Below are positions 37,362 through 48,746 of a stretch of DNA of 64,000 nucleotides, one piece after another. Location: contig NZ_BJVK01000005.1 in NCBI RefSeq assembly GCF_007989105.1, positions 36,278 to 100,277 on the forward strand. The letters are read 5' to 3'. Below the pieces are notes generated by a model. The model was given only the letters and a program-made list of their open reading frames with translations, was not told the DNA's origin and did not search any database. A program made the position numbers and the translations under genes. The DNA is from Lentilactobacillus kefiri (lineage in GTDB: Bacteria; Bacillota; Bacilli; Lactobacillales; Lactobacillaceae). Positions within the stretch are counted from its first letter, which is position 1, and each line of letters begins with the position of its first letter.

Positions 37362-37631
37362 ATGGCAATTACACAAACCAAGAAGAACGAAATTATCAAC
37401 AAGTTTGCTCGTCACGAAGGCGATACCGGTTCAGCAGAGGTTCAAATCGCTGTTTTGACTGCAGATATCAACGAACTGAACGAACATATGCGTACTCATC
37501 GTAAAGATTATCATTCACAACGTGGACTTATGAAGAAGATTGGTCACCGTCGTAACCTTTTGGCTTACTTACGTGACAATGACGTTACTCGTTATCGTCA
37601 ATTGATCAAGGACTTAGGTCTTCGTCGTTAA
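37362..37631 (+). CDS. rpsO: Ribosomal protein S15
   Basis: An 89-aa 30S protein with the family sequence [22 protein letters not shown] and [14 protein letters not shown] start at ATG 37362 after AAAGGTGG; the frame is open back to 37266, but that stretch is leader. The roughly 100-nt leader has a small hairpin (CGAC/GTCG near 37277-37292) and could carry the S15 self-control element known in several Firmicutes. I cannot prove that by eye. Confidence 0.97.
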   Translation: MAITQTKKNEIINKFARHEGDTGSAEVQIAVLTADINELNEHMRTHRKDYHSQRGLMKKIGHRRNLLAYLRDNDVTRYRQLIKDLGLRR

Positions 37632-37643
37632 TATTAACATTTC

Positions 37644-37671
37644 AAGAACGGATATTTTCCGTTCTTTTTTT
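37644..37671 (+). terminator. Terminator of rpsO
   Basis: AAGAACGGA / TCCGTTCTT with a short loop and T6. Confidence 0.9.
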
Positions 37672-37795
37672 ATACATATTTATTTTAAGCAATAACAATC
37701 TGTTTTGAAAAATTCGGTTTCAACAAAAAATATGTTAAACTAAAAGAAGCTGAAAACGAACGTAAAAAAGAACAAATTAATTTTTGAGGTGAATC

Positions 37796-39511
37796 ATGAA
37801 AAACAAAATAAAAGTCATGGCTATTGGTGGCGTCCGCGAGAATGGTAAAAACATGTACGCGGTTGATATTAATGGCGGAATTTATATTTTGGACTGTGGT
37901 CTAAAATATCCTGAAAACGAATTATTGGGAATCGATGTTGTGATTCCCGACTTTAGCTGGTTGGAAGAAAATAAAGATCGGATTGTCGGGGTCTTCCTGA
38001 CACACGGTCACGCGGACTCAATTGGTGCGATTTCTTACTTCTTAAGTAAGTTTGATGTGCCAGTCTTTGGTTCTGAAATGACAATTGAGTTAGCCAAACT
38101 TAATGTGGCGGACTCTGAGGAAATTAAGAGCTTTGATGATTTCCATGTTGTCAGCGAACGCAGTGAAATTGATTTTGACGACATCAAAGTGACTTTCTTC
38201 AAGACAACACATTCAATCCCCGGTTCTTTGGGAATTGCCCTTCACACATCAGATGGAATCATTGTTTACACCGGTGATTTCAAATTTGATCAGACCGCTG
38301 CGCCAATTTATCAGACCAACTACTCAGCTTTGACCCAATTGGGCGATGAGGGCGTTTTAGCATTGCTTGATGATTCAGGAAATGCTGAAAATCCTAAGCC
38401 AAGTGCGTCAGAGAAGAAAATTGCCGAATATATATATGATACATTCAACTATCAAGACAGCCGGATTATCGTTGCCAGCGTTGCTTCCAATATTTTGAGA
38501 ATGCAACAGGTCTTCAATGCTGCTGCCAGAACTGGTCGGAAAGTTTACTTAACCGGTCATGATTTGGAGCGGATTGTTAAAACCGCAATGGGATTAAATA
38601 CCCTGAAGCTTCCTGAAGACGATTTACTGATTGGCTCACTTGATGAGCTGAAGAAAATGGCACCTGACAAAGTTGTCATTATTCAGACTGGTAAAATGGG
38701 CGAACCCATTAAGGCAATTCAACGAATGGCCAACAAGGAACAAAGTGACATTAATATTGAACCAAAAGATTTGGTATTTATTACGACAACCCCATCTACT
38801 GCAATGGAAACAACCGTTGCTAAAACCCGCGATATGGTTTATCGGGCCGATGGTGAAGTTAAGATGATTTCTGATGAGATGAACTCATCAGGTGATGCCA
38901 GTCAATCCGATTTACAATTATTGATGAATCTTTTGCATCCAAAGTATATTATCCCTGTTCAAGGAGAATATCGTTTACTTGAAGCCAATGCCAAATTAGC
39001 CAAAGAAATTGGCTATACGGATGATCAAATTGTCATTCCGGCAAAGGGTGATGTCATTTCAATTTCCAAGGATGACATTCATCTCGGAAAGGGCGTTGAC
39101 TTGGCCGACACCATGATTGATGGGATCGGAATCGGCGACATTGGGAACATTGTTCTCCGGGATCGAAAAGTTCTTTCCGAAGACGGTATCTTTGTGGCTG
39201 TTGTGACAATTGACCGTAAAAAGAAGCGGATTGTTTCAAGTCCTAAGTTAACTTCCAGAGGATTTGTCTATGTCAAGGCCAATAAAGACCTGATGAAGGA
39301 TGCAGCCGGCATTATTGAGAAGACGGTTACGAACAATCTTGAACACAAAGAGTTTGATTGGAGCAACTTAAAGCAGGATGTTCGAGAAGACTTAAGCGAT
39401 TATCTCTACAAGCAGACAAAGCGTCGTCCAGTTATCCTTCCAGTTATTATGGAAGTCAATCAACACCATAAACGTTCAAAGAAAAAGCAAAAAGCGACTG
39501 AAAAAGATTAA
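37796..39511 (+). CDS. rnjB: Ribonuclease J2
   Basis: Paralogue of RNase J1, 571 aa, with the same metallo-beta-lactamase/beta-CASP layout. The active-site motif reads LTHGHADSIGA: H70, H72 and D74 are kept, but the last His of HxHxDH is Ser75. This matches what is known of J2, which has weak activity of its own and works in a complex with J1. A lysine-rich tail ends the protein. It lies between rpsO and a TPR gene and has its own terminator. Confidence 0.95.
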   Translation: MKNKIKVMAIGGVRENGKNMYAVDINGGIYILDCGLKYPENELLGIDVVIPDFSWLEENKDRIVGVFLTHGHADSIGAISYFLSKFDVPVFGSEMTIELAKLNVADSEEIKSFDDFHVVSERSEIDFDDIKVTFFKTTHSIPGSLGIALHTSDGIIVYTGDFKFDQTAAPIYQTNYSALTQLGDEGVLALLDDSGNAENPKPSASEKKIAEYIYDTFNYQDSRIIVASVASNILRMQQVFNAAARTGRKVYLTGHDLERIVKTAMGLNTLKLPEDDLLIGSLDELKKMAPDKVVIIQTGKMGEPIKAIQRMANKEQSDINIEPKDLVFITTTPSTAMETTVAKTRDMVYRADGEVKMISDEMNSSGDASQSDLQLLMNLLHPKYIIPVQGEYRLLEANAKLAKEIGYTDDQIVIPAKGDVISISKDDIHLGKGVDLADTMIDGIGIGDIGNIVLRDRKVLSEDGIFVAVVTIDRKKKRIVSSPKLTSRGFVYVKANKDLMKDAAGIIEKTVTNNLEHKEFDWSNLKQDVREDLSDYLYKQTKRRPVILPVIMEVNQHHKRSKKKQKATEKD

Positions 39512-39517
39512 TCAACA

Positions 39518-39552
39518 AGCGAGTAATTCATTAAATTGAATTGCTCGTTTTC
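39518..39552 (+). terminator. Terminator of rnjB
   Basis: CGAGTAATTCA and TGAATTGCTCG pair with one mismatch, followed by TTTT. Confidence 0.8.
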
Positions 39553-39578
39553 TATAGTAGTGGATGATGGAGGAAATC

Positions 39579-40508
39579 ATGGCTGGAATTACAAAAAACG
39601 ATCAGGTCATTTTACTTAGTGCCCATGAAGATCTGCAAGACGGCCGATTCAATCAAGTCGTCAACAAGTCTGAACATTTGTTGGAGAAATACCCGAAGAT
39701 GCTTGAGATAAACGATCTGTATGCAAGTGCGCTCTACAATTTAAAGAAGTTTTCAGAAGCCTACAAGGTCATTCAGGAATTTCAAAATGACTTTATCACT
39801 AATCCGCAATACCAGTCGGACGGACTAAAGATATTCTTGGCCAATGATCTGTTCATGGCTGCCAGAGAAGTACTGGCTCACACATCGGCGGACAAGCACC
39901 AGCAGCGACAGGCAGTCATTCTTCAAAATGAGGATGCCTACCGTCAACAGCACAGTAACGATTTATCAAAGCAAACAAGACGATTGGCTCATCTTGGTTC
40001 ACTTCCGGTGTATGAGCAGGTCCACGAAATCACGGTTTCACAGAAGTTGCCTTTAAAGGAATATGTGCTTGCAGCAAAAACATTGCTGAATGATCCCTTT
40101 GGCTGGCAGGTTTCAAAGACTCAAGTTCTACTTCAGCTGATGAAAGTGAAATTTTCTGAAAACATCCAGTTGTATTGGCTGGATGGCAAGTCCCACACCA
40201 TAAGTATTGACGAATTAAAACCATTGGACGAATATCAATCTTTTGTAGCTGTTTTAAAAAAAGTAACCGAGCAATTTGAATCAGAAGATCCAATTAAGCT
40301 CGATCTTGTTGAAAAAGAATTATTTACTCAAAGTAATTACATTTTTCCCTATTTTGATGAAGTCATCACCATTCCCAAATTCTGGGCAGAAACTGTGATT
40401 GCCCAATCCTTTGGTGGGACTGCATCCGCAGATAGTCCCGAAGAGGAAAGAATGCTGGCTTGGATTAAGCTGATTCATGACCAGGAGATTAAAATTGGTC
40501 TCATATAA
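39579..40508 (+). CDS. TPR-like protein of unknown function (309 aa)
   Basis: A cytosolic helical protein. The N-terminal part has TPR-like pairs (AHEDLQDGRFNQVVNKSEHLL, YASALYNLKKFSEAYKVI). A longer C-terminal region starts with LPVYEQVHEITVSQKLPLKEYV and has no motif I can name. Similar proteins sit beside tuf or rnjB in lactobacilli. I start at ATG 39579 after GGAGGA (39569-39574). No catalytic residues are recognised. Confidence 0.8.
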   Translation: MAGITKNDQVILLSAHEDLQDGRFNQVVNKSEHLLEKYPKMLEINDLYASALYNLKKFSEAYKVIQEFQNDFITNPQYQSDGLKIFLANDLFMAAREVLAHTSADKHQQRQAVILQNEDAYRQQHSNDLSKQTRRLAHLGSLPVYEQVHEITVSQKLPLKEYVLAAKTLLNDPFGWQVSKTQVLLQLMKVKFSENIQLYWLDGKSHTISIDELKPLDEYQSFVAVLKKVTEQFESEDPIKLDLVEKELFTQSNYIFPYFDEVITIPKFWAETVIAQSFGGTASADSPEEERMLAWIKLIHDQEIKIGLI

Positions 40509-40540
40509 CCAAATTATTTTCGGAAAATAAGGGGAATCTG

Positions 40541-40569
40541 TTTACAAACAATTGTAGTATCGATATAAT
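40541..40569 (+). promoter_or_regulatory. tuf promoter P1
   Basis: TTTACA (40541-40546), a 17-bp spacer and TATAAT (40564-40569). Confidence 0.7.
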
Positions 40570-40598
40570 ACTTAAGGATTCTTCGAAAATTGACTACT

Positions 40599-40626
40599 TT
40601 GTCTTTTCCAGAAGATGTAGTATAAT
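40599..40626 (+). promoter_or_regulatory. tuf promoter P2
   Basis: TTGTCT (40599-40604), a 16-bp spacer and TATAAT (40621-40626). Tandem promoters fit the high output expected of tuf when it lies outside the str operon. Confidence 0.6.
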
Positions 40627-40689
40627 AACACTTAGAAATGCATTGATGTGAATTGATGTAATTCTTGAAAACAACAGGAGGTTTCATTA

Positions 40690-41877
40690 ATGGCAAAAGA
40701 ACATTATGAAAGAACAAAACCCCATGTAAACATTGGTACTATTGGCCATATTGATCATGGGAAAACTACTTTGACTGCTGCTATCACTAAAGTATTGGCT
40801 TCAAAGGGTCTCGCTAAGGCTGAAGACTATGCTGATATTGATGCAGCTCCAGAGGAACGTGAACGTGGTATAACTATCAACACTGCTCACGTGGAATACG
40901 AAACTGAAAAGCGTCACTATGCCCATATCGATGCCCCAGGACATGCTGATTACATTAAAAACATGATCACTGGTGCCGCTCAAATGGATGGTGCTATTTT
41001 GGTTGTTGCCGCAACTGATGGCCCAATGCCACAAACTCGTGAACATATCTTACTTGCTCACCAGGTTGGTGTTGATTACATCGTTGTATTCTTGAACAAG
41101 ACTGATTTAGTTGATGATGACGAATTAGTTGACTTGGTTGAGATGGAAGTTCGTGAATTACTTTCTGAATACGATTATCCTGGTGATGATATTCCTGTTC
41201 TCCGTGGTTCAGCTCTTAAAGCACTTGAGGGCGACAAGGAGCAAGAACAAGTTATCCTTGACTTAATGGATGTTGTTGATGAATACATTCCAACTCCAGA
41301 ACGTGACGACAGCAAACCATTCTTGATGCCAGTTGAAGATGTCTTCACTATCACTGGTCGTGGTACTGTTGCATCTGGCCGTATCGATCGTGGTACTGTT
41401 AAAGTCGGTGACGAAGTTGAAATCGTTGGTTTGAACGACCAACCATTGAAGTCAACTGTTACTGGTTTGGAAATGTTCCGTAAGACATTGGATCAAGGTC
41501 AAGCCGGAGATAACGTTGGTGTTCTTCTTCGTGGTATCGACCGTGATCAAGTTGTCCGTGGACAAGTTCTTGCTGCACCTGGTTCAATCCAGACCCACAA
41601 GAAGTTCGAAGGTCAAGTTTATATCTTGACTAAAGAAGAAGGTGGACGTCATACTCCATTCTTCTCAAACTATCGTCCACAATTCTACTTCCATACCACC
41701 GATGTTACCGGTGTTATCGAATTGGAAAAGGGCGTAGAAATGGTTATGCCTGGTGATAACGTTACATTCCAAGTTGAATTAACTAAGCCAGTTGCCATTG
41801 AAAAAGGTACTAAGTTTACCATCCGTGAAGGTGGCCATACTGTTGGTGCCGGTGTTGTTAGTGACGTTAAGGACTAG
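40690..41877 (+). CDS. tuf: Elongation factor Tu
   Basis: The GTPase that brings aminoacyl-tRNA to the ribosome, 395 aa. G-domain motifs [10 protein letters not shown] (residues 19-28), [13 protein letters not shown] and LNKTD are intact, followed by beta-barrel domains II and III ending in [11 protein letters not shown]. Codons are strongly biased toward the preferred set, as expected for a top-expressed gene. It is transcribed alone from tandem promoters. Confidence 0.99.
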   Translation: MAKEHYERTKPHVNIGTIGHIDHGKTTLTAAITKVLASKGLAKAEDYADIDAAPEERERGITINTAHVEYETEKRHYAHIDAPGHADYIKNMITGAAQMDGAILVVAATDGPMPQTREHILLAHQVGVDYIVVFLNKTDLVDDDELVDLVEMEVRELLSEYDYPGDDIPVLRGSALKALEGDKEQEQVILDLMDVVDEYIPTPERDDSKPFLMPVEDVFTITGRGTVASGRIDRGTVKVGDEVEIVGLNDQPLKSTVTGLEMFRKTLDQGQAGDNVGVLLRGIDRDQVVRGQVLAAPGSIQTHKKFEGQVYILTKEEGGRHTPFFSNYRPQFYFHTTDVTGVIELEKGVEMVMPGDNVTFQVELTKPVAIEKGTKFTIREGGHTVGAGVVSDVKD

Positions 41878-41899
41878 TTTCTTTCGTTAAAAGCACACT

Positions 41900-41932
41900 A
41901 AGCTGTGAGGATAATTCCTCACAGCTTTTTTT
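41900..41932 (+). terminator. Terminator of tuf
   Basis: AAGCTGTGAGGA and TCCTCACAGCTT form a 12-bp stem with T7. Confidence 0.93.
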
Positions 41933-42046
41933 ATATGTTGAGTGTTATATGAAATTAATTTTACATTTTATGATTAATACGTTAAAATAACAATGTTATG
42001 CAATTATGAAATTGTAAAAAAATCTTTTGGTCTCGGAGGAAAAAAG

Positions 42047-43381
42047 ATGTCTACAAAATGGGAAAAGAAAGGTACCAATGATGGCGAATTAACTTTCGAA
42101 ATTGGTACAGATTCAATTAAATCTGGATTAGATCGTGCATTCAAAAAGAACAAGAACAGTATTCGAGTACCTGGCTTCCGTAAAGGAAAGGTTCCTCGTG
42201 CAATTTTCACCAAGATGTATGGTGAAGAAGCATTGTACGAAGATGCCCTCAACATTCTCTTGCCTGACGAATATTCAAAGGCTGTTAAAGATGCTAAGAT
42301 CGAACCAGTTGACCAACCTAAGATTAGTGTTGAGTCAATGGAAAAAGGTAAGCCTTGGGTTATCAAAGCCACTGTTACCGTTAAGCCTGAAGTTAAGCTT
42401 GGCGACTACAAAGGTTTGAGTGTTCCAAAGCAAAATACCCGTGTTTATCAAAAAGACGTTGAAGCTGAATTGGAAAAGAAGCGTCAAAGTCAAGCTGAAC
42501 TAGTTCTTAAAGAAGGTAAAGCTGCTGCAAAGGGCGACACTGTTGTGATTGACTTTGAAGGTACTGTTGACGGCAAGCCATTTGAAGGTGGCAAGGCTGA
42601 AAACCATTCTCTTGAATTAGGTTCAAATTCATTTATTCCAGGTTTTGAAGATCAATTAGTTGGTCACAAGGCCGGCGATGATGTTGAAGTTAAGGTTACA
42701 TTCCCTAAGGATTATCAAGCTAAAGACTTGGCCGGTAAGGATGCAATCTTCAAGACTAAGATTCATGAAGTTAAGACAAAGGAATTACCTAAGTTAGATG
42801 ATGACTTTGCCAAGGATGTTGACGAAAACGTTGACAGTCTTGATGAATTGAAGGAAAAGATCAAAGACGATCTTAAGAAACAAAAGAAGAGCGAAGCCCG
42901 CGACGCAATCGAAGATGCTGCAATTAGTGAAGCAACTGACAATGCCGAAGTTAAAGATATCCCTCAAGCAATGGTTGATGAAGATATCCAACGTCAAATG
43001 GACCAATACCTTGCAGGTATGCAACAACAAGGTATCAACCAACAGATGTACTTCCAGTTGACAGGAACTAAACCTGAGGATCTTAAGAAACAATTTGCTG
43101 ATGGCGCTGACAAACGTGTTAAGACAAATTTGGTTCTTGAAGCAATTGTTGCTGCTGAAAAGATCGAACCATCTGAAGATGATGTTAAGGCAGAAGTTAA
43201 GAACCTTGCAAAACAATATGGTATGAAGGAAGACGCTGTTCGCAGTGCCTTAACCGATGACATGTTGAAACATGATATCGCAATCAAGCAAGCAATTGAC
43301 TTAATTGTTGATTCATCAAAGCAAGACGCTAAAGCAAAATCAACTGAAAAAGATTCTAAAGACACTAAATCAGAAAAATAG
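42047..43381 (+). CDS. tig: Trigger factor
   Basis: Ribosome-bound chaperone and prolyl isomerase, 444 aa. The N-terminal ribosome-binding domain has the signature [17 protein letters not shown] (about residues 43-59). An FKBP-type domain follows ([21 protein letters not shown], about 160-245), then a long helical substrate-binding C-terminus. ATG 42047 follows CGGAGGA. The tail is Lys/Asp/Ser-rich. clpX follows after a terminator, the standard order. Confidence 0.97.
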   Translation: MSTKWEKKGTNDGELTFEIGTDSIKSGLDRAFKKNKNSIRVPGFRKGKVPRAIFTKMYGEEALYEDALNILLPDEYSKAVKDAKIEPVDQPKISVESMEKGKPWVIKATVTVKPEVKLGDYKGLSVPKQNTRVYQKDVEAELEKKRQSQAELVLKEGKAAAKGDTVVIDFEGTVDGKPFEGGKAENHSLELGSNSFIPGFEDQLVGHKAGDDVEVKVTFPKDYQAKDLAGKDAIFKTKIHEVKTKELPKLDDDFAKDVDENVDSLDELKEKIKDDLKKQKKSEARDAIEDAAISEATDNAEVKDIPQAMVDEDIQRQMDQYLAGMQQQGINQQMYFQLTGTKPEDLKKQFADGADKRVKTNLVLEAIVAAEKIEPSEDDVKAEVKNLAKQYGMKEDAVRSALTDDMLKHDIAIKQAIDLIVDSSKQDAKAKSTEKDSKDTKSEK

Positions 43382-43397
43382 TTTTTCTGCTTAATTA

Positions 43398-43429
43398 AAA
43401 GGACCCGTTCATTCGACGGGTCTTTTTTT
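43398..43429 (+). terminator. Terminator of tig
   Basis: GACCCG / CGGGTC with a 9-nt loop, flanked by AAAAG and T7. Confidence 0.88.
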
Positions 43430-43530
43430 AGGGGTAAAGCCTATTGATTGCAATTTATATATGTTATGGTAAAGTTATTCTTAGTTGATTATTATATTTA
43501 AAGTCCATCTTGGATGGAGGAGTGAATAAT

Positions 43531-44778
43531 TTGTTTGAAGATAACGAATCAAGCGGGCCTATTACTTGCTCGTTTTGTGGAAAAACACAGGATCAGGTAA
43601 AGAAAATTGTTGCCGGTCCCGGCGTTTATATTTGTAACGAATGTATTGATTTATGCAAAGAAATCATTGACGAGGAATTAGCGCCAGAAAAATCTTCAGA
43701 AGACTTACTGAAGGTTCTTACACCTGCGCAAATTCTGGATAAATTAAATGAATTTGTAATTGGTCAAGAAAATGCCAAACGGACACTGTCAGTTGCCGTT
43801 TATAATCACTATAAGCGGGTTAACGAAATGATCAGTGAACCGGACGACGATTTGGAACTTCAAAAGAGTAACATCTGTATCATTGGACCTACTGGTTCCG
43901 GTAAGACATACTTAGCCCAAACATTGGCTAAGATTCTTAACGTGCCATTTGCAATCGCTGATGCAACGACTTTAACCGAAGCCGGATATGTTGGTGAAGA
44001 TGTTGAAAACATTCTTTTAAAGCTTCTGCAAAATGCCGATTATGATGTTGAACGCGCTGAGCACGGTATTATCTATATTGATGAAATCGATAAGATTGCT
44101 AAGAAATCAGAAAACGTTTCGATTACTCGTGATGTTTCCGGTGAAGGTGTTCAACAGGCTTTATTGAAGATCCTTGAAGGAACGATTGCCAACGTTCCGC
44201 CTCAGGGTGGTCGTAAGCATCCTCAACAAGAATTCATTCAGATTGATACAACGAACATTTTGTTCATCGTTGGTGGTGCCTTTGATGGAATTGAAGGCAT
44301 TGTTAAGAGTCGTCTTGGTGATAAGACCATTGGCTTTGGAACCAACTCCGACGAAGCTGCCGACGTTAATCCTAAAAACATTATGCAGTCAGTTATTCCT
44401 GAAGACCTCCTGAAATTTGGTCTAATTCCAGAATTCATTGGTCGTCTGCCAATTCTGACTGCTCTTGATAAGCTTGACGAACATGATTTGGTTCGGATTT
44501 TAACTGAACCTAAGAATGCCTTGGTTAAGCAATACAAGAAACTGATTGAGCTTGACGGTGCCGATTTGGAGTTCGCTCCAGGTGCCCTTGAAAAGATGGC
44601 CCAATTGGCAATTGCCCGTGATACCGGTGCCCGTGGCCTTCGTTCCATCATTGAAGACGTTATGCGAGACATCATGTTTGATTTACCAAGCAGAAATGAT
44701 GTTTCAAAAGTTGTCATCACACCGGAGACGGTTACCGATCATAAAGAACCGGAACTAATCTTAAAACAAGCATCGTAA
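43531..44778 (+). CDS. clpX: ATP-dependent Clp protease ATP-binding subunit ClpX
   Basis: AAA+ unfoldase that feeds proteins to ClpP, 415 aa. The N-terminal zinc-binding domain has four Cys (TCSFCGKTQ ... [10 protein letters not shown]). Walker A is [10 protein letters not shown], Walker [13 protein letters not shown], with a later GRLPIL sensor region. I take the TTG at 43531, which follows GGAGG by 10 nt and gives the usual MFED start; the frame is open from TTG 43510, ahead of the ribosome site. Confidence 0.97.
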   Translation: MFEDNESSGPITCSFCGKTQDQVKKIVAGPGVYICNECIDLCKEIIDEELAPEKSSEDLLKVLTPAQILDKLNEFVIGQENAKRTLSVAVYNHYKRVNEMISEPDDDLELQKSNICIIGPTGSGKTYLAQTLAKILNVPFAIADATTLTEAGYVGEDVENILLKLLQNADYDVERAEHGIIYIDEIDKIAKKSENVSITRDVSGEGVQQALLKILEGTIANVPPQGGRKHPQQEFIQIDTTNILFIVGGAFDGIEGIVKSRLGDKTIGFGTNSDEAADVNPKNIMQSVIPEDLLKFGLIPEFIGRLPILTALDKLDEHDLVRILTEPKNALVKQYKKLIELDGADLEFAPGALEKMAQLAIARDTGARGLRSIIEDVMRDIMFDLPSRNDVSKVVITPETVTDHKEPELILKQAS

Positions 44779-44783
44779 TTCCC

Positions 44784-44832
44784 AGAAATCTGATGTAAAC
44801 TTTAGATAGCTTACTGTCAGATTTCTTTTTTA
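44784..44832 (+). terminator. Terminator of clpX
   Basis: AGAAATCTGA and TCAGATTTCT are perfect arms around a 23-nt loop, with T6. Confidence 0.75.
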
Positions 44833-44865
44833 TTTAAATAGTTTATTCATTGAAGGAGTGGTTTC

Positions 44866-45453
44866 ATGGAGGTTCACAATGTCGACCTTACAATTAGTGC
44901 TGTCGCAGAAAAACAATATCCAAATACCCAATTTCCAGAAATAGCGTTGGTTGGTCGGTCAAATGTGGGTAAATCTTCATTGACCAACGTCCTGATTAAT
45001 CGGAACAAATTTGCTCGTACTTCAAGTCAGCCTGGTAAGACCCAGACTCTCAACTTTTATAACATTGAAGACAAACTCTATTTTGTTGACGTTCCAGGTT
45101 ATGGATATGCCAAAGCTTCAAAAGCCAGCCGTGAAAAGTGGGGCCGGATGATTGAAACATACTTAACCAAGCGTGAGCAGCTTAAAGGCGTTGTGACCTT
45201 GGTTGACGGGCGTCATGCACCCACAGATGACGATATTTCAATGCATAATTGGCTGAAATACTACAATATTCCGATGCTGGTTGTGGCAACCAAGATGGAT
45301 AAAATTTCCGGTGGTAAATGGAATAAGCAGGAATCGTTAATCAAAAAGACTCTCCAACTCGATTCAGATGAGCCGTTGGTCCTGTTTTCCGCATTAACCA
45401 AAACGGGTAAAAATGAAATTTGGCGTTGGATTGAGGGGAGAATGAAACGATGA
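44866..45453 (+). CDS. engB: Ribosome biogenesis GTPase EngB (YsxC)
   Basis: Essential TrmE-like GTPase for 50S assembly, 195 aa. G1 [12 protein letters not shown] (residues 26-37), G3 [13 protein letters not shown]4 VATKMDKI and G5 FSALTKTG are intact. It follows clpX in the usual order. Its stop overlaps the start of the MazG-like gene by 4 nt (ATGA). Confidence 0.97.
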   Translation: MEVHNVDLTISAVAEKQYPNTQFPEIALVGRSNVGKSSLTNVLINRNKFARTSSQPGKTQTLNFYNIEDKLYFVDVPGYGYAKASKASREKWGRMIETYLTKREQLKGVVTLVDGRHAPTDDDISMHNWLKYYNIPMLVVATKMDKISGGKWNKQESLIKKTLQLDSDEPLVLFSALTKTGKNEIWRWIEGRMKR

Positions 45454-45761
45454 ATTTTGATGATTATCAAAAAGCAGCTAATCGGACATTAATGGGCAAT
45501 GAACAGGTTTTAACTAATTGTGTTTTGGGCCTAACAGGTGAGTCGGGTAAAGTTGCTGATTTGGTTCGTAAATATACATTTCAAAGTCAACAACTGGATC
45601 ATGATCAACTCGTCAAGGAAATGGGCGATGTTCTCTGGTATCTGTCTCAGATTTCAGAGTGGGCCGATATTCCATTCGACGAAGTTGCCAGTGATAACAT
45701 TAAGCGACTTAAAAAACGTTACCCTGCTCAACATGGTGGCGTCAATCAAGTTAATATTTAA
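45450..45761 (+). CDS. MazG-like nucleotide pyrophosphohydrolase
   Basis: A 103-aa all-alpha NTP pyrophosphatase of the MazG-like group. It has the Glu/Asp metal residues in [15 protein letters not shown] and [12 protein letters not shown]. Such enzymes clear damaged or non-canonical nucleotides. It overlaps engB by 4 nt, so the two are coupled, and a terminator follows. The substrate is unknown. Confidence 0.87.
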   Translation: MNFDDYQKAANRTLMGNEQVLTNCVLGLTGESGKVADLVRKYTFQSQQLDHDQLVKEMGDVLWYLSQISEWADIPFDEVASDNIKRLKKRYPAQHGGVNQVNI

Positions 45762-45766
45762 ATTTC

Positions 45767-45799
45767 GAAGCAGCCGGAGTAATCTTTGGCTGCTTTTTT
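45767..45799 (+). terminator. Terminator of engB operon
   Basis: AAGCAGCC / GGCTGCTT with T6. Confidence 0.9.
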
Positions 45800-45860
45800 C
45801 ATTCCGATTTTTCTAAAATGCCGTCAAAAACTGTATAATCGACATAATAAATTCGATAAT

Positions 45861-45900
45861 AGTGAATAAAACATAAAAACAGTTGCATTAAATGAATATT
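45861..45900 (+). promoter_or_regulatory. Candidate ArgR boxes upstream of argG
   Basis: GTGAATAAAACAT (45862-45874) and TGCATTAAATGAAT (45884-45897) resemble ARG boxes (TGAATAWWWATNCA type). They sit just downstream of a TATAAT box (45834-45839), placed for ArgR repression by arginine. The matches are imperfect. Confidence 0.4.
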
Positions 45901-45949
45901 GGTGTTAATCTCAATACATTGAATTTTTAGAAGATGAGAGGGAATATAT

Positions 45950-47245
45950 ATGTCAGAAAATAATAAAGTTGTTTTAGCTTATTCCGGTGGTTTGGATACC
46001 TCAGTTGCAATTCCTTGGCTGCATGACAAGGGCTACGATGTGATTGCCTGCTGTATTAATGTTGGTGAAGGAAAAGATTTGGACTTCATCAAGCAAAAGG
46101 CATTGAATGTTGGTGCCATTAAGGCATATGTCATTGATGGACTTGATGAATTTGCCGACAATTACGCATCCGTTGCATTAAAAGCCAATGCGATGTATGA
46201 AGGTTCATACCCATTGATTTCAGCATTGTCACGTCCATTAATTTCAAAGACGCTTGTTCAAGTTGCCCATCAGGAACATGCCGTTGCCGTGGCCCATGGT
46301 TGTACTGGTAAAGGAAATGATCAGGTTCGTTTCGAAGTTGCCATCCATGGTCTTGACCCACAGCTTGAAGTTTTAAGCCCAGTTCGTGATTGGCACTGGT
46401 CACGTGAACAAGAAATCGAATATGCCAAGGACCACAACATTCCAATTCCAATTGATTTGGACTCACCATACTCAATCGACGCCAACATTTGGGGCCGTGC
46501 CAATGAAGCCGGAATTTTGGAAGATCCATGGCAAAGTGCACCTGAAGATGCTTTTGCAATTACGAATCCAATTGAAAATACTCCTGATACTCCAACTCAA
46601 GTTGAAATCACATTTGAAAAAGGAATTCCAACTGAGTTAAACGGCAAGAAAATGAAGTTTTCTGAAATTATTCAGGAATTAAATGAAACTGCCGGTAAAA
46701 ACGGTGTTGGTCGAATTGATCATATTGAAAACCGTTTGGTTGGTATCAAGTCTCGTGAAGTTTACGAAGCACCTGCTGCCACTGTCTTGTTAAAAGCTCA
46801 TAAAGAGTTGGAAGACTTAACGTTTGAACGTGACTTGGCTCATTTCAAACCAACTGTTGAAAAACAACTCAGCGAACTGGTTTACAATGCATTGTGGTTC
46901 TCACCTTTAATGGATGCCATCCAATCATTTATTGATAAGTCACAAGAAGTTGTGAATGGAGTCATTAAGCTTCAATTATTCAAAGGAAACGTGATGGTTC
47001 TCGGACGTAAATCAGATTCTTCACTTTACGATAAGGATTTGGCAACCTACACTTCTTCAGATTCATTTGATCAAGAAGCTGCCAAAGGCTTCATCAAACT
47101 TTGGGGACTTCCTACTCAGGTTTATCAACAAGTTGCGCTTAAGAACAAGAACTCACAATTTGTTAAAGCCGTTACCAAGTCTCAATTAAAAGATAAAGTA
47201 TCTGTTCATGAACAAAATTCTTCACATACGGGAGCTAAAAAATAA
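45950..47245 (+). CDS. argG: Argininosuccinate synthase
   Basis: Joins citrulline and aspartate with ATP in arginine synthesis, 431 aa. The PP-loop [15 protein letters not shown] is near the N-terminus. [14 protein letters not shown] and the citrulline/aspartate site [12 protein letters not shown] are intact. GAGAGGGAA precedes the ATG. argH follows with no gap. No other arg biosynthesis gene is linked here, which fits strains that make arginine only from citrulline. Confidence 0.97.
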   Translation: MSENNKVVLAYSGGLDTSVAIPWLHDKGYDVIACCINVGEGKDLDFIKQKALNVGAIKAYVIDGLDEFADNYASVALKANAMYEGSYPLISALSRPLISKTLVQVAHQEHAVAVAHGCTGKGNDQVRFEVAIHGLDPQLEVLSPVRDWHWSREQEIEYAKDHNIPIPIDLDSPYSIDANIWGRANEAGILEDPWQSAPEDAFAITNPIENTPDTPTQVEITFEKGIPTELNGKKMKFSEIIQELNETAGKNGVGRIDHIENRLVGIKSREVYEAPAATVLLKAHKELEDLTFERDLAHFKPTVEKQLSELVYNALWFSPLMDAIQSFIDKSQEVVNGVIKLQLFKGNVMVLGRKSDSSLYDKDLATYTSSDSFDQEAAKGFIKLWGLPTQVYQQVALKNKNSQFVKAVTKSQLKDKVSVHEQNSSHTGAKK

Positions 47246-48628
47246 ATGAGCACTAAGAAATTATGGGGTGGTCGTTTTCAGGAACAAGCAGCAGAATGGG
47301 TCGATCAGTTTGGGGCTTCGATTTCATTTGACCAATTAATGGCCGATGAAGATATCGAGGGCTCACTGGCTCATGTCAAAATGCTTGGGCATACCAAAAT
47401 TTTACCGATGGATGATGTTGATAAGATTGTTGCCGGGTTAAACGACCTGCGAAAAGATTTACATGCCGGCAAGCTGCATTTTACAGTTGAAAACGAAGAC
47501 ATTCATATGAATATTGAAGCGTTATTAACTGACCGGATCGGACCGGTTGCCGGGAAATTGCATACTGCGCGTTCCCGAAATGATCAAGTGGCAACTGATT
47601 TTCATTTGTACTTGAAAAATCGTTTGCCTCAAGTCATTGACGAAATCACCACCCTGCAAAAGACCTTGGTTGAAATGGCAGAAAAGAATGTTGAAACCAT
47701 CATGCCTGGATATACCCATCTGCAGCATGCTCAGCCAATTTCATATGGTCATTACCTGATGGCCTACTATCAGATGTTGAAACGTGATAAAGAACGTTTT
47801 GAGTTCAATATGAAGCACACGGATATTCTGCCTCTGGGCGCAGCTGCGTTAGCAGGGACCACTTTCCCAATTGACCGTGAATATACGGCCAAGGAACTTG
47901 GATTTGGACAAGTCTATCCAAACTCCTTGGATGCTGTTTCGGATCGTGACTTTGCGCTGGAGTTTTTGAGCAACAGTTCAATTCTGATGATGCACTTGTC
48001 ACGTTTCTGTGAAGAAATCAGTATGTGGGTCAGCCATGAGTTCAAGTACCTTGAACTGAGTGATGCTTATACAACCGGTAGTTCGATTATGCCGCAGAAA
48101 AAGAATCCTGATATGGCGGAGCTGATCCGTGGTAAATCGGGTCGGGTTTATGGTCATTTGATTGGCCTGCTTTCAACGATGAAGTCATTGCCTCTGGCCT
48201 ACAATAAAGACCTCCAGGAAGACAAAGAGGGAACTTTTGACACTGTTAAGACGCTCCTACCTTCTTTAAAGGTGTTCAATGGGATGCTGAAGACTGCCAA
48301 GCCGAACGTCGAACGGATGAAGCATGCAACTGAAAACGACTTTTCAAACGCAACCGAGTTGGCTGATTATTTGGCTGCCAAGGGCATTCCATTCAGACAG
48401 GCCCACGGAATTGTTGGTAAGCTTGTCTTAAAGGGCATAGAAACCCACCAGAACCTTCAGGACATGTCCTTGGAGGAACTACAGGCTGCCTCACCTAAAA
48501 TCGAAGAGGATGTCTATCATGACCTCAAATCAGAGGTTGCGGTCGAACGTCGTCATTCTTTGGGTGGAACCGGCTTTGATCAAGTCCGTTTACAGATCAA
48601 GAATGCCAAGAAAGAATTAGGCGAGTAG
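47246..48628 (+). CDS. argH: Argininosuccinate lyase
   Basis: Splits argininosuccinate to arginine and fumarate; fumarase/aspartase superfamily, 460 aa. It has the family signature [12 protein letters not shown] with the catalytic Ser, [12 protein letters not shown] and the TPHLQ-like [14 protein letters not shown] with catalytic His. The ATG directly follows the argG stop codon, so the pair is one operon. A bidirectional terminator follows. Confidence 0.97.
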   Translation: MSTKKLWGGRFQEQAAEWVDQFGASISFDQLMADEDIEGSLAHVKMLGHTKILPMDDVDKIVAGLNDLRKDLHAGKLHFTVENEDIHMNIEALLTDRIGPVAGKLHTARSRNDQVATDFHLYLKNRLPQVIDEITTLQKTLVEMAEKNVETIMPGYTHLQHAQPISYGHYLMAYYQMLKRDKERFEFNMKHTDILPLGAAALAGTTFPIDREYTAKELGFGQVYPNSLDAVSDRDFALEFLSNSSILMMHLSRFCEEISMWVSHEFKYLELSDAYTTGSSIMPQKKNPDMAELIRGKSGRVYGHLIGLLSTMKSLPLAYNKDLQEDKEGTFDTVKTLLPSLKVFNGMLKTAKPNVERMKHATENDFSNATELADYLAAKGIPFRQAHGIVGKLVLKGIETHQNLQDMSLEELQAASPKIEEDVYHDLKSEVAVERRHSLGGTGFDQVRLQIKNAKKELGE

Positions 48629-48671
48629 CGGCACGCTGCTTTTCTGCATATATATTTTCATGAAATTCAAA

Positions 48672-48704
48672 AAAAGGACTATGTCATTTCGACATAGTCC
48701 TTTT
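48672..48704. terminator. Bidirectional terminator after argH
   Basis: AAAAGGACTATGTC and GACATAGTCCTTTT form a perfect 14-bp stem with a 5-nt loop. Confidence 0.92.
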
Positions 48705-48746
48705 AAATATGCTTATTTTATGATCGGGTACGGGTTTCACTTGGAA

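Noticed and set aside
45800..45949. T-box or other riboswitch before argG
   Set aside because: No T-box core, no specifier stem and no antiterminator pair are seen. ArgR boxes are a better explanation.
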